Shown piece after piece: positions 6,901-14,731 of a DNA stretch of 23,846 nucleotides. The DNA is taken from NCBI GenBank assembly GCA_039928615.1, contig JBDSSS010000079.1, positions 1 through 23,846 of the forward strand. Direction: 5' to 3'. Source of the stretch: JBDSSS01 sp039928615. Lineage in GTDB: Bacteria; Actinomycetota; Actinomycetes; Actinomycetales; Dermatophilaceae. The stretch's first letter is position 1; each line of letters begins with the position of its first letter. A program made the position numbers and the translations under genes. Below the pieces are notes generated by a model. It worked only from the letters and a program-made list of their open reading frames with translations. It was not told where the DNA came from and did not search any database.

Positions 6901-8020
6901 GGACCCGACCGCGGGCCCGCTCGGCCCGTCGCTGGCCGCCGCGCTCCAGCGACGCGCCGGTGCGCCGATCCGCAGCGAGGACTTCGACTGGGACCGCGTC
7001 CCGGGTCACCTGCGGATCACCTTCAGCGTCGATGCCCCCGACGGCACGCCCATTGCCACGGGTAAGGACCTCGAGGCGGTCCGTGACGTCGCCAACCCGC
7101 AGCTGCGCCGGCGGGTCAGCGCTGCGAGCGTCGGGATCGAGCGGCACGGCCTCACGAGCTTCAACCTCGACGTCGTGCCCGAGACCTTCGAGAGCACGTC
7201 GGGGGTGCAGGGCTTCCCGGCCCTCGTCGACACGGGCGCCGCTGTCGACCTGCGCGTGCTGCCGACCCGGCAGGAGGCCGAGGCGGAGCACCGTCTCGGG
7301 GTGCGCCGGCTGCTCCTGCTCGGCATCACCCCGCCGTGGAAGCAGATCCTGTCGCGGCTGACCAACCACCAGAAGCTCGCCCTCGGGCACAACCCGCACG
7401 GCAGCGTCCCCGCGCTGCTCGACGACTGCCTCGCCGCGGCCATCGACGCGATCAGCGCCGGGGCCGTCTCGGCCGAGGGCCACCGGACCGTGCGGACCCG
7501 CGAGGACTTCGAGTGGGCGCTCTCGGCGGTGCGGACCCACACGACGGCCAAGGTCGTCGAGGTCGTCGGGCTCGTCGAGCCGATCCTCGCCACCCACCTC
7601 GTCCTCGAGAACCGGCTCCCTGAGCTCGACCGATCGAGCAACCCCGCGATGCGGCCCCTGCTCGCCGACGTCCGAGCACAGCTGCGCGAGCTGATCCGCC
7701 CCGGCTTCGTCGCCGAGACCGGCGCCGCCCGGCTGCCCGACCTCGCCCGCTACCTCCGAGCCGTCGTCCAGAGGCTCGACAAGGCTCCCGCCAACCTCAC
7801 CAAGGACGCCCTCGCCCTCGAGCAGGTCGACCTCGTCGAGGGCCGGTATGCCGACCTGCTCGCGACGCTGCGCCCGAGCCAGCGGGCCGCTGCCGACGTC
7901 GTCGAGGTCGGCTGGATGATCGAGGAGCTGCGGGTCTCGCTCTTCGCGCAGACACTCGGGACGGCATACAGCATCTCCGTCCAGCGGGTCATCAAGGCGA
8001 TGGCGAGAGTCGGCCCCTGA
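3983..8020 (+). CDS. hrpA: ATP-dependent RNA helicase HrpA (DEAH box)
   Basis: 1345-aa DEAH-box helicase acting on RNA (mRNA processing and translation-related RNPs in studied bacteria). After a disordered Arg/Gly-rich N-terminus come motif I GETGSGKT (117-124), DEAH at 214-217, SAT (246-248), NVAETSLTVPGIRYVIDTG in the second RecA domain, and QRSGRCGR (423-430). The remainder matches the long HrpA layout: helicase-associated region, then the large C-terminal DUF3418-type part. Length is normal for HrpA. The frame is open far upstream (3488), but the ATG at 3983 is preferred because a -10 hexamer lies 7 nt before it and the upstream stretch runs antisense to the MmpS-like operon. Long open frames on the opposite strand are composition artefacts. 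Confidence 0.95.
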   Translation: MPDDPTTERPRARSGRRRGRGRGRPTASVSPQETSPPEAGPRQATPPEGAHRDGAPRGRVAGRARRPALSPEQQQARRAARAATVPPITYPPQLPVVERRDDIAAAIRDHQVVVIAGETGSGKTTQIPKICLELGRGLDGVIGHTQPRRIAARAVAERLSEELDVELGTAVGYQVRFTDQSSRDTLVKVMTDGILLAEMQRDRELRRYDTIIIDEAHERSLNIDFILGYLKQLLPRRPDLKVIITSATIDPLRFAEHFAGPDGEPAPIIEVSGRTYPVEVRYRPLVDPDRPDDEERDLVTGISDAVLELWTERHGGSSSDILVFLSGEREIREAADALTGLKLPVTEIVPLYGRLSAAEQHRVFSRHTGRRVVLATNVAETSLTVPGIRYVIDTGTARISRYSQRTKVQRLPIEPISQASANQRSGRCGRVSEGIAIRLYSEDDHDSRPEFTDPEILRTNLASVILQMTALGLGDIARFPFVDPPDSRQITDGVRLLEELQAFAPEDETAPAGKGRRRPGRRLTAYGRTIATLPIDPRHARMVLEADQRGVLREVLVIVAALSIQDPRERPQDKQELANAAHKRFADETSDFLTWLNLWAYVKEQQKELSSSAFRRLCKSEFLNYMRIREWQDLHTQVKQAAKSAGLHAEPGSGKGELDGDAVHQSVLAGLLSHIGVRDEQKREYAGARGARFGISPGSALFRKQPQFVMAEELVETSRLWARVNARIDPEWAERLGAHLVKRQYSEPRWSGKRGSAVATERVTLYGVPIVVGRVIGLGSIDAELARDLFIRHALVEGDWRTEHAFFRANADLVTQLGELEARTRRRDIVVDDSTLVAFYDKRIPADVVSGRHFDSWWKKARRETPDLLTFTEDLLLRDAAGSLANDDHPTIWTQGDTVLTVTYQFEPGSAADGVTVHVSVDRLNQVTADGFEWQVPGFREELITALIRSLPKGVRRLIVPAPDHARAVLPQLDPTAGPLGPSLAAALQRRAGAPIRSEDFDWDRVPGHLRITFSVDAPDGTPIATGKDLEAVRDVANPQLRRRVSAASVGIERHGLTSFNLDVVPETFESTSGVQGFPALVDTGAAVDLRVLPTRQEAEAEHRLGVRRLLLLGITPPWKQILSRLTNHQKLALGHNPHGSVPALLDDCLAAAIDAISAGAVSAEGHRTVRTREDFEWALSAVRTHTTAKVVEVVGLVEPILATHLVLENRLPELDRSSNPAMRPLLADVRAQLRELIRPGFVAETGAARLPDLARYLRAVVQRLDKAPANLTKDALALEQVDLVEGRYADLLATLRPSQRAAADVVEVGWMIEELRVSLFAQTLGTAYSISVQRVIKAMARVGP

Positions 8021-8114
8021 CCGGTGAAGGGGCCCGTGCCGGCGCCGAAAGGGGAATCATGGGGGGACCGGTCGCGTTGGAACCAGTGACTTCGCCCGAC
8101 GAAAGGCCACTCCC

Positions 8115-9038
8115 GTGCAGGACCCCACCGAGCTCTTCCGTTTCGAGACCGACGTCTCCCCGTCGACACTGGCGGACCACAAGGCTTCGGTGCTCGTCGT
8201 CGCCCTCGGCGGTTTCATCGACGCCGGGCACACGCAGCGCCTGATGTCCGACCACCTCCTCGCGACCCACGACTCGCGGGTCGTTGCCTCCTTCGACGTC
8301 GACCAGCTGCTCGACTACCGCGGCCGTCGACCGATGATGGTCTTCGACCGTGACCACTGGAGCGCCTACGAGGAGCCGACCCTGCTGCTCCACCGCGTCG
8401 TCGACAAGGAGGGCGTGCCCTTCCTGCTCCTCGTCGGGCCCGAGCCCGACTACCAGTGGTCGCGGATGGCCGAGGCCACCACCGCGCTCATCAAGACGCT
8501 CGGAGTCGACCTCACGGTCAGCATCCACGGCATCCCGATGGCGGTGCCGCACACCCGGCCCCTCGGCGTGACGGCGCACGGCACGAACCCGTCGCTGATC
8601 AGCGGCAACGAGCCGGCCTTCGGCACGATGCAGGTGCCGGGCTCCTTCTCCTCGCTCCTCGAGTACCGACTCGGCGAGGCGGGGCGCGACGCGCTGGGCT
8701 TCGCCGTGCACGTGCCGCACTACCTCGGCCAGAGCGAGTTCGCCGACGCCGCCGTGCTCGGCCTCGAACGGGTCCGCACCGCGACCGGTCTCGACCTCGA
8801 CGTGCGTGCCCTGTCGGCCACCGCCGGGCTCAACCGTGCCGAGATCGCCCGCCAGATGGAGGACTCCGACGAGATCTCCGCCGTCGTGCGCGCCCTCGAG
8901 CAGCAGTACGACACCTTCCTCGAGGGCCGTCAGCAGCGCAGCCTGCTCGCGACCGACCTCTCGGACCTGCCGAGTGCCGACGAGATCGGCGCGGAGTTCG
9001 AGGCCTTCCTCAAGGACGTCACCGACGACGACGCCTGA
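8115..9038 (+). CDS. PAC2-family protein
   Basis: 307-aa cytoplasmic protein from a GTG at 8115 with GAAAGG 9 nt upstream. It has the PAC2 hallmarks: ALGGFIDAG near residue 32, a LLDYRGRRP segment, DREHW-like FDRDHWSAYEEP, LLVGPEPDYQW, the central GIPMAVPHTRP and VPHYLGQSEFADAA. PAC2 proteins resemble archaeal/eukaryotic proteasome assembly chaperones; in actinobacteria their role is unproven, although these bacteria often encode a proteasome. No proteasome gene lies in the window. It follows hrpA by 94 bp with its own ribosome site and converges with the polymerase gene 19 bp later. Length is typical. Confidence 0.85.
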   Translation: MQDPTELFRFETDVSPSTLADHKASVLVVALGGFIDAGHTQRLMSDHLLATHDSRVVASFDVDQLLDYRGRRPMMVFDRDHWSAYEEPTLLLHRVVDKEGVPFLLLVGPEPDYQWSRMAEATTALIKTLGVDLTVSIHGIPMAVPHTRPLGVTAHGTNPSLISGNEPAFGTMQVPGSFSSLLEYRLGEAGRDALGFAVHVPHYLGQSEFADAAVLGLERVRTATGLDLDVRALSATAGLNRAEIARQMEDSDEISAVVRALEQQYDTFLEGRQQRSLLATDLSDLPSADEIGAEFEAFLKDVTDDDA

Positions 9039-9057
9039 CCTCGGGCGGGGCCGGGCC

Positions 9058-10830
9058 TCAGGGCTTGGCCTCGCTCCACCGCCGCACGATGGAGGTGTCG
9101 GCGACGAATCGGACCTGGTCGGTGCCCGCCCACGACCGCGAGGCGACATCGAGAGCACGGTCGAGCGCCGCCACCGCCTCGTCAGCGTGCTCGACCGGGA
9201 CGTGGACGAGCAGCTCGTCGTGCAGGCACAGCACGATCTGCCCGCCGAGCGGCCGGACGGCGTGGCGGACCGTCGCGGCCCAGGCCTTGAACAGCTCGGC
9301 GGCAGCGCCCTGGATGATCGCGTTGCGCGCGAAGCGTCCACGCGAGCCGTCGGTCGCCTGGGTGCCCGGACCCGGCCCCGAGTCGAGGTCGGGCCCGTCC
9401 GCGCTGGTGTCGATGGTGTCGGCGGGCGGCGCGGCACCGAGCCGGATCAGCCGGCCGCCCCAGGTGCGGACCGGTGCGCGAGCCACCCCGAGCGCGTAGG
9501 TGCGGTCGAGCAGGCCCATCGCCACCGGGTAGGCCCGCTCGAGGTCCTTGAGGGCCTCTCCAGCGGCCCCGGAGCGCTGGCCGTACATCGCGGCGAGGAC
9601 GGCGATCTTGGCGGTCGGTCGGTCTGCGCCGAGCTTGGCCGCGACGGGCGCGTAGAGGTCGTCGCTGCGGGTGGCCTCGGCGAACGCTCGGTCGCCGCTG
9701 ACGACGGCGAGGACCCTCGGCTCGATCTGGCCGAGGTCGGCGCGGACGAAGACGTGCCCGTCGCGGGCGCGGATCGCGGGGCGCAGGGGAGCCGGCAGGT
9801 TGTGCAGCCCGTTCTGGGCGGTCATCCGTCCGGCAGCCCCGTCGCAGGCGGTCCACGCGCCTCGGAGCCGGTCGTCGCCCCCGACGTGCTCGTCGAGCCA
9901 GCGGTAGCCGTAGGTCGTCGCGATCCGCTCGTCCTTGCGCCAGGCCAGCAGGGCCTCGACGAGCGGGTGGGTGTGCCGGTAGGGCTCGAGGACCCAGGCG
10001 CGAGTGTTGGGCACGTCGACCCCGACGGAGGTCAGCAGCTCCCTGACCTGCACGGGGTTGCGCAGGTCGGTGCGCTCGCGTCCGGGTGCCTGCCGCAGGA
10101 CGACCGCGTCGCGGTCGCGGCGGATCCGGGCCGCATCGGCGTCGTCGGCGGGCCGCGGCCCGGCGGAGGCGCTGATGAGGTCCTCCGCCGCGAGCCGGTC
10201 GACGGGGAGGCCATCACGCTCCAGCTCGACGCAGAGCACAGCGGCGGCAGACTCCGACCACACCGTGCGCAGCATCCGCGATGCCACCGCCGGGCCGCCG
10301 AGCGAGCCCAGCGAGATTGATTGTCGCTCCTGGCAGTCCAGTGCGAGGGCCGCCAGGGCGCGCACCCGCGACGGCGTCATCGCCCATGCCAGGGCATCGG
10401 CTCGCAGGTGCCCGCCGGAGCTCAGGGGGGAGTCGTCGTCCGCCTCGACCGTGTCGAAGAGGTCACCGTCGAAGCCGGACAGCCGCCCCACCCGCGGGGC
10501 GGGGACCGCGCCCTCCTCGAGCCCGTGGCAGGCGGCATACACGTGCCCCGGCGTCGCACGCCAGCCGCCGTGGAGCAGCCGGTGCGCCTCGGCGAGGTCC
10601 CAGGTGCGGTCGACCGCGACCCCCTCGGCGAGCAGCCGGCGCAGGGTCGACCCGGCCGACCACACCACCCAGCGAGGACCGGCCGACGCCGTCAGCGCCG
10701 CGACCCGGTCGGCAGACTCGGCGACCGGGAAGACCGCCTCGGTGCCCGCGCCGAGCAGGCAGCCGTGGACGGAGCCCACGACGAGCGCGACGAGAGGAGC
10801 CCGGGCCGCCGAGCCGGGCCGGTCAGCCAA
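9058..10830 (-). CDS. PolA-like bifunctional 3'-5' exonuclease/DNA polymerase family protein
   Basis: 590-aa family-A polymerase-like protein. Palm/finger motifs are present: motif A around D365 (RADLGQIEPRV, with the steric-gate Glu kept), O-helix R404-x3-K408-x7-Y416-G417, and motif C HDE at 537-539 within VLCLHDELLVHVP. The O-helix position equal to E. coli Pol I Phe762 is Leu412. The N-terminal part replaces the exonuclease domain but I see no DxE pair, so proofreading is probably absent. No 5' nuclease domain. The start is uncertain: TTG at 10830, overlapping the upstream lyase gene by 8 nt and lacking a clear Shine-Dalgarno element, is the best fit to family length; the frame is open to 10983. 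It is co-transcribed with the lyase. The family is common in actinobacteria beside a true polA and its role is not settled. Confidence 0.85.
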   Translation of the reverse strand: MADRPGSAARAPLVALVVGSVHGCLLGAGTEAVFPVAESADRVAALTASAGPRWVVWSAGSTLRRLLAEGVAVDRTWDLAEAHRLLHGGWRATPGHVYAACHGLEEGAVPAPRVGRLSGFDGDLFDTVEADDDSPLSSGGHLRADALAWAMTPSRVRALAALALDCQERQSISLGSLGGPAVASRMLRTVWSESAAAVLCVELERDGLPVDRLAAEDLISASAGPRPADDADAARIRRDRDAVVLRQAPGRERTDLRNPVQVRELLTSVGVDVPNTRAWVLEPYRHTHPLVEALLAWRKDERIATTYGYRWLDEHVGGDDRLRGAWTACDGAAGRMTAQNGLHNLPAPLRPAIRARDGHVFVRADLGQIEPRVLAVVSGDRAFAEATRSDDLYAPVAAKLGADRPTAKIAVLAAMYGQRSGAAGEALKDLERAYPVAMGLLDRTYALGVARAPVRTWGGRLIRLGAAPPADTIDTSADGPDLDSGPGPGTQATDGSRGRFARNAIIQGAAAELFKAWAATVRHAVRPLGGQIVLCLHDELLVHVPVEHADEAVAALDRALDVASRSWAGTDQVRFVADTSIVRRWSEAKP

Positions 10831-11971
10831 CGCAGGAGGCCATCCGCGCCACGGCGTCGCGCAGCACCTCGGGAGACGTGGCGAAGTTGACCCGGACGAA
10901 CCCCGTCCCGGCGGCTCCGAAGGTCCGGCCCTCCGAGAGGGCCACCCGGCCCCGCTCGAGGAAGACCGCGCCCGGACGGTCACCGAGCCCGAGGCCCCTG
11001 CAGTCGAGCCAGGCGAGGTAGGTCGCGTCCGGCGACGTCAGGCGCGCCCCGGGCAGCTGCTCCGACACGAGCTGCGCGAGCAGCGCCCGGCTGGTCTCGA
11101 GCTCGACGCGCAGGGCGTCGAGCCACTCGCGCCCGTCCGCCCAGGCGGCCTGCTGCGCGACCACCCCGAGGTGGCTCGCGCCGTAGGTCACGAGCGGGTG
11201 CAGGGCCCGCACGTCGTCGACGGCGTCGGGGCCGGGGACGATGAGTGCCGCCTTGAGCCCGGCGAGGTTCCACGCCTTGGAAGCCGACGTGACGGTGAGC
11301 CCCGCGCCGGCGCCGGGCACGGTCAGGAAGGGCGTGAAGGCCACGTCACCGAGCACGAGCGGCGCGTGGATCTCGTCGGAGACGACCCGCACGCCGTGCT
11401 CCTGCGCGAGGCGGGCGACCGTGGCCAGCTCATCGACGGTGGGAACGGTTCCCGTGGGGTTGTGCGGGTTGCAGAGCAGGTATGCCGCCCGCCCCCCGTC
11501 GGCGGTGGCCGACCGGAACGCGTCGGCGAGGCTCTCCGGGTCGAGTCGTCCGTCGGCCGTCAGCGGCGCCTCGACCACCCGGCGCCCCACCGAGGCGATG
11601 AGGTCGTAGAAGGCGTTGTAGACCGGCGGGCTGACGACGACCGGGCCGGCCTCGGCGGTGAGCAGCCGCAGCAGGTGGCCGATGCCGGTCAGCACGTCGG
11701 TGACGGCCACGGCGCTCCCGGGGTCGAGGTTCCACCCCCAGCGCGCGCGGGCGAAGTCGGCGAACCCAGCGGCATACGGCACCGCAAAGGCGTAGCCGGT
11801 GTCCCCGCGCTCGACGGCGCCGCGGACGGCGCTGACGACCGCCGGGCAGGGCGAGGCGTCCATCTCGGCGACCCACAGCGGGAGCACGTCGGGGTCGTAG
11901 ACCCGCCACTTGACGCTCGTGCGGCCCTGGCGCAGCTCGTCGACCGTGGCGTCGAGGATCGGCGGAGTCAT
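10823..11971 (-). CDS. MalY/PatB-type PLP-dependent C-S lyase (cystathionine beta-lyase like)
   Basis: 382-aa fold-type I PLP enzyme. The family cleaves C-S bonds, for example cystathionine to homocysteine, ammonia and pyruvate. Visible marks: LPLWVAEMD near the N-terminus (31-38), DVLTGIGHLLRLL, the NPHNPTG loop (168-174), SDEIH with Asp199 contacting the pyridine nitrogen, and the PLP lysine K232 in SASKAWNLAGLK. The ATG at 11971 is chosen because TACGCT on the minus strand (11978-11983) ends 6 nt before it with no Shine-Dalgarno element, a leaderless arrangement; the frame is open to 13027 but that region is the antisense of EcsC. The polymerase-like gene overlaps its stop. With metX in the window it fits methionine/sulfur metabolism, but an aminotransferase activity cannot be excluded. 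Confidence 0.88.
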   Translation of the reverse strand: MTPPILDATVDELRQGRTSVKWRVYDPDVLPLWVAEMDASPCPAVVSAVRGAVERGDTGYAFAVPYAAGFADFARARWGWNLDPGSAVAVTDVLTGIGHLLRLLTAEAGPVVVSPPVYNAFYDLIASVGRRVVEAPLTADGRLDPESLADAFRSATADGGRAAYLLCNPHNPTGTVPTVDELATVARLAQEHGVRVVSDEIHAPLVLGDVAFTPFLTVPGAGAGLTVTSASKAWNLAGLKAALIVPGPDAVDDVRALHPLVTYGASHLGVVAQQAAWADGREWLDALRVELETSRALLAQLVSEQLPGARLTSPDATYLAWLDCRGLGLGDRPGAVFLERGRVALSEGRTFGAAGTGFVRVNFATSPEVLRDAVARMASCVG

Positions 11972-11983
11972 GGGCCGAGCGTA
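11971..11983 (-). promoter_or_regulatory. -10 element of leaderless promoter for the C-S lyase
   Basis: On the minus strand TACGCT (plus 11978-11983) is followed by CGGCCC and then the ATG at 11971. It fits the TAnnnT pattern, and the spacing puts the transcript start at the A of the start codon. Confidence 0.45.
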
Positions 11984-12118
11984 CGAGAGGGCCGGTGGGG
12001 AGCGCGCGCCGGCAGACCCCGGATGTTTTCCGGCTGGGTTTGCGGGTACGGGGACACTACGGTGACCAGTTGCAGCACCGGGCCCGGACGGGACCGGTGA
12101 ACACGGAAGGAACGGCGC

Positions 12119-12871
12119 GTGGGCGTGTTGGGTTGGAACAAGGACGAGGCGAAGCAGGCTTCCGACGAGACGGCTGCGGCGGTCCGGTCGGGCGACGGGG
12201 GAGCGCTCGCGCGGGCCCGGGCGACCGACGAGGGCGGTCTGAGCGGCGCCGCGACCCGGCTCGTCGAGCGGCTCCTGGACGTGGGTATCGACGGCCGGGG
12301 ACCTTTCAGCTCGGCCTCCGAGATCGCCGACAAGGCACTCGAGAGCGCAAACGGCAACACCGGTCAGGCGCTCACGATCATCCAGCGCGACCACCTGACG
12401 CTGGGTGGGATCGGCGGCTTCGTCACCGGTCTCGGCGGCTTCTTCACGATGCCCGTCTCGATCCCGGCGAACGTCCTCGAGTTCTACCTGCTGGGCACGA
12501 GGGTCACCGCCGCCACCGCGAAGCTGCGCGGCTACGACATCGACCAGCCGGAGATCCGCTCGGCGATCCTGCTCACGCTCGTCGGCGCCGACAGCGAGGA
12601 CCTGCTCAAGAAGGCCGGCCTGAACGTGGCGGGCGGCAAGCTCTCGGGGATCGCCTTCGACCGGCTGCCGGCTCCGGCACTGATGGTCCTCAACAAGGCG
12701 GTCGGCTTCCGGCTGCTCAGCCGGATCGGGCAGAGCACCTTCGCCCGCCTCGGCCGTGCCGTCCCCGTCGTCGGCGGCGTCATCGGTGCCGCCTTCGACG
12801 TGTACCTGTTGCGGCGCATCGCCAAACAGGCGCGCAAGGAGTTCCCGCCGGTCGAGACGTTCGGGGGCTGA
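12119..12871 (+). CDS. EcsC-family protein
   Basis: 250-aa protein from a GTG at 12119 with GGAAGGA 7-8 nt upstream. Residues about 75-150 hold the EcsC-type core: a Gly-rich hydrophobic stretch (GGIGGFVTGLGGFFTMPVSIP), LEFYLLGTRVTAATAKLRGYDID and PEIRSAILLTLVGAD. A second hydrophobic Gly-rich stretch near the C-terminus (VPVVGGVIGAAFDVYLLRRIA) suggests membrane association. EcsC was named from the Bacillus ecs ABC-transporter operon but its function is unknown, and no transporter genes are adjacent. The DUF1232 protein follows after 7 nt, so the two probably share one transcript. Confidence 0.8.
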   Translation: MGVLGWNKDEAKQASDETAAAVRSGDGGALARARATDEGGLSGAATRLVERLLDVGIDGRGPFSSASEIADKALESANGNTGQALTIIQRDHLTLGGIGGFVTGLGGFFTMPVSIPANVLEFYLLGTRVTAATAKLRGYDIDQPEIRSAILLTLVGADSEDLLKKAGLNVAGGKLSGIAFDRLPAPALMVLNKAVGFRLLSRIGQSTFARLGRAVPVVGGVIGAAFDVYLLRRIAKQARKEFPPVETFGG

Positions 12872-12878
12872 CGCGGTC

Positions 12879-13436
12879 ATGAAGGCCGCGTCACGGATCA
12901 AGATCGCCGCCACCGTCGCCTCGGTGCTCCGAGCCGCCACCCGGCCCGGAGCGCCGGCCATGAGCGAGCGGGTCCAGGCGGTGCCGCGCCTGCTCCGGGC
13001 CACTCGGGACGGGTCGTATGCCGGCACGACGGTGCGCCGTCTCGCCCTCGTCGCGGGGGCGGTGGCCTACGTCGCCTCGCCGATCGACCTGCTGCCGGAG
13101 GCCTTCCTTCCCGTGCTCGGCGCCGCCGACGACGCGGTCGTCATCTCGTGGGCGGTCAAGGCCTTCCTCGAGGAGACCGACCGGTTCCTCGCGTGGGAGC
13201 TCGGCCAGGGTGTGCGCGCCCCCCGGGGACCTCGCGGGGGAGCTGGCTCGAGCACCTGGGGCACCCCGGCCACCTGGGGCACCTCTAGTTCGCAGACGGC
13301 CGGAGCGTCCTCCACCGGCCGCGGCGACGAGGGTCTCGGCACTGACGGCGGCCCGGGGCGAGGCTCGGCAGCCGGTGTCCGTGACGCCGCCACCGACTAC
13401 CTGATGGAGTCGCTGCGCAAGCGCCTCGAGCGCTGA
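12879..13436 (+). CDS. DUF1232 (YkvA-like) small membrane protein
   Basis: 185-aa protein. Residues about 57-95 hold the DUF1232 signature: a hydrophobic helix followed by YVASPIDLLPEAFLPVLGAADDAVV, with the characteristic SPIDLLPE. The C-terminal third is Gly/Ser/Thr-rich and includes a doubled CACCTGGGGCACC segment (coding TWGT). Start ATG at 12879 lies 7 nt after the EcsC gene's stop; GGGGG 11-15 nt upstream is the only ribosome-site candidate. An internal ATG at 12960 (MSERVQAV) is an alternative. Function unknown; the pairing with EcsC suggests a shared envelope role. Confidence 0.78.
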   Translation: MKAASRIKIAATVASVLRAATRPGAPAMSERVQAVPRLLRATRDGSYAGTTVRRLALVAGAVAYVASPIDLLPEAFLPVLGAADDAVVISWAVKAFLEETDRFLAWELGQGVRAPRGPRGGAGSSTWGTPATWGTSSSQTAGASSTGRGDEGLGTDGGPGRGSAAGVRDAATDYLMESLRKRLER

Positions 13437-13441
13437 CCGCC

Positions 13442-13479
13442 TCGTCCACATCCCCGGCCGACATGGGGGCTCGTCCACA
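13442..13479 (+). promoter_or_regulatory. Two TCGTCCACA motifs, DnaA-box-like
   Basis: TCGTCCACA occurs at 13442-13450 and 13471-13479, 29 bp apart in the same orientation. It differs by one base from the actinobacterial DnaA box TTGTCCACA. They sit in the 95-bp gap ahead of the DUF4192 gene. DnaA binding is only a suggestion; the motif could belong to another regulator. Confidence 0.3.
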
Positions 13480-13531
13480 ACAGCGGCGGCGGGGGCTGCC
13501 GCGTGGATGTGCGCGGCGCGAGGGTCGGTGC

Positions 13532-14725
13532 ATGCCGAAGATCACCCTCTCGGGGTTAGCCGAGCTCGTGTCCATCATCCCCTTCCAGCTCGGATTCGAG
13601 CCGCGCCGGAGCGTCGTCATCGTCTGCTTCCACGGCCGCCGCCTCGGCATGACCGCCCGGCTCGACGCCGTGCCGCGGGCTCATGCCGCGGCGGCCGCCC
13701 AGCACGTGGTCGCGGCCCTGCTGCAGGAGGCGCCGACCTCGGTGTCGCTCGTCGGCTTCGAGGACCGGGCCGGGGAGACGATGCCCCTCATCGACGCCCT
13801 CGCCGCTGCGACCGGCCTCGCGCGCATCGACCTGAGCGCGCGCCTCGTCGTGCGCGACGGTCGCTGGTTCGACCTCGGGTGCGACGACTGTCCTGCGGAG
13901 GGGACGCCGCTGCCCGACCGGTCGGACGTCCCGGCGGTCGCGGACTTCGTCGCCCTCGGGCGATCGGTGCTCGAGGGACGGTCGGTGCTCGAGGGGATGG
14001 TCCGGCCGCTCGACCCCTCGGTGCCACGCCACGACCTTCTCGAGCAGGCCATCGACGACTGGCAGGAGCGGTACGAGTGGGTCAGACGCGCGGACCGTGG
14101 TGTCCCGGCGACGGCCCGGGAGACGGCGCCGACCGGGTCGGTCGAGCCGGACGGGTGCGAGTCCTGCTCGGCCACGGAGTTCATGGTGGAGGAGTCGCTC
14201 GTGGCCTGGGGCGGGCTGCTTCGCGGCGAGACGGTGGGACGCGGCCTGGAGCACTGGGTCCCCGCGCTCGTCGGGGTGTTGCGCGACGAGGTGGTCCGGG
14301 ACGCCCTGATCGCCTGGATCTGTCCCGGCGGCCAGTCCCTCAACCGCGTCGACCCCGAGCTGGTCGACCGGATGGAGGTCCTGCTCGGACCCGAGACCCG
14401 CCTCGCCCAGGTCGTCGCCGAGGCGCAGTCCGGCGGTCCCGCGGGGGAGGCCCTCCGCCTCGCGGCGGCGCTCGCGGCGGACTGGGACTCCGTCGACGCC
14501 TTCCGCTTCGCCCAGGCCCGGCTCGAGGAGCTGTGTCGGCTCACCCCGGCGGTCCATGCGCCACCCCTGCTCTCCGTCGTCGCCTCCTTCGCGTGGACCT
14601 GCGGCGACGGCGCCCGGGCCCGGGTGGCGGCCGAGCTGGGCCTGCTGCTCAAGCCGGAGGACGGGCTCTGCCGGCTCGTGCTCGACGCCGTCGACCGCGG
14701 CGTCCGGCCGCCGATGTCGGCCTGA
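13532..14725 (+). CDS. DUF4192 domain-containing protein
   Basis: 397-aa soluble protein. The N-terminus (LSGLAELVSIIPFQLGFEPRRSVVIVCF) is typical of DUF4192, a family nearly confined to actinobacteria and of unknown function. The middle has CDDCPAEG near residue 115, and the C-terminal half (LRDEVVRDALIAWICPGG and after) is helical. Start: ATG at 13532 with GAGGG 7 nt upstream; the frame opens at 13463 but the extra 23 residues are basic and not family-like. An exact-looking in-frame duplication, RSVLEG twice (residues 144-155), lies in a linker. It stands alone, 95 bp after the EcsC/DUF1232 pair. Confidence 0.82.
   Translation: MPKITLSGLAELVSIIPFQLGFEPRRSVVIVCFHGRRLGMTARLDAVPRAHAAAAAQHVVAALLQEAPTSVSLVGFEDRAGETMPLIDALAAATGLARIDLSARLVVRDGRWFDLGCDDCPAEGTPLPDRSDVPAVADFVALGRSVLEGRSVLEGMVRPLDPSVPRHDLLEQAIDDWQERYEWVRRADRGVPATARETAPTGSVEPDGCESCSATEFMVEESLVAWGGLLRGETVGRGLEHWVPALVGVLRDEVVRDALIAWICPGGQSLNRVDPELVDRMEVLLGPETRLAQVVAEAQSGGPAGEALRLAAALAADWDSVDAFRFAQARLEELCRLTPAVHAPPLLSVVASFAWTCGDGARARVAAELGLLLKPEDGLCRLVLDAVDRGVRPPMSA
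13961..13996 (+). repeat. 18-bp in-frame tandem duplication in the DUF4192 gene
   Basis: 13961-13978 and 13979-13996 are near-identical copies (cga/cgg TCGGTGCTCGAGGGa/g) coding RSVLEG-RSVLEG. Only two positions differ, both silent, which suggests a recent slippage or replication-error duplication. Confidence 0.85.
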
Positions 14726-14731
14726 GCTCGG

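Noticed and set aside
4070..7597. 1175-codon open frame antisense to hrpA
   Set aside because: It mirrors a clear helicase reading frame in a very GC-rich sequence where stops are rare. Its translation is compositionally biased (Asp/Glu/Gly/Val/Arg-rich) and shows no domain.
9039..9057. Terminator between the convergent PAC2 and polymerase-like genes
   Set aside because: CCTGA and TCAGG flank the gap, but the inner bases do not extend the stem, so a 5-bp pairing over a long loop is too weak to call.
10004..12100. 698-codon rightward open frame across the polymerase-like and lyase genes
   Set aside because: It crosses two well-supported leftward genes and has Arg/Gly/Pro shadow composition.
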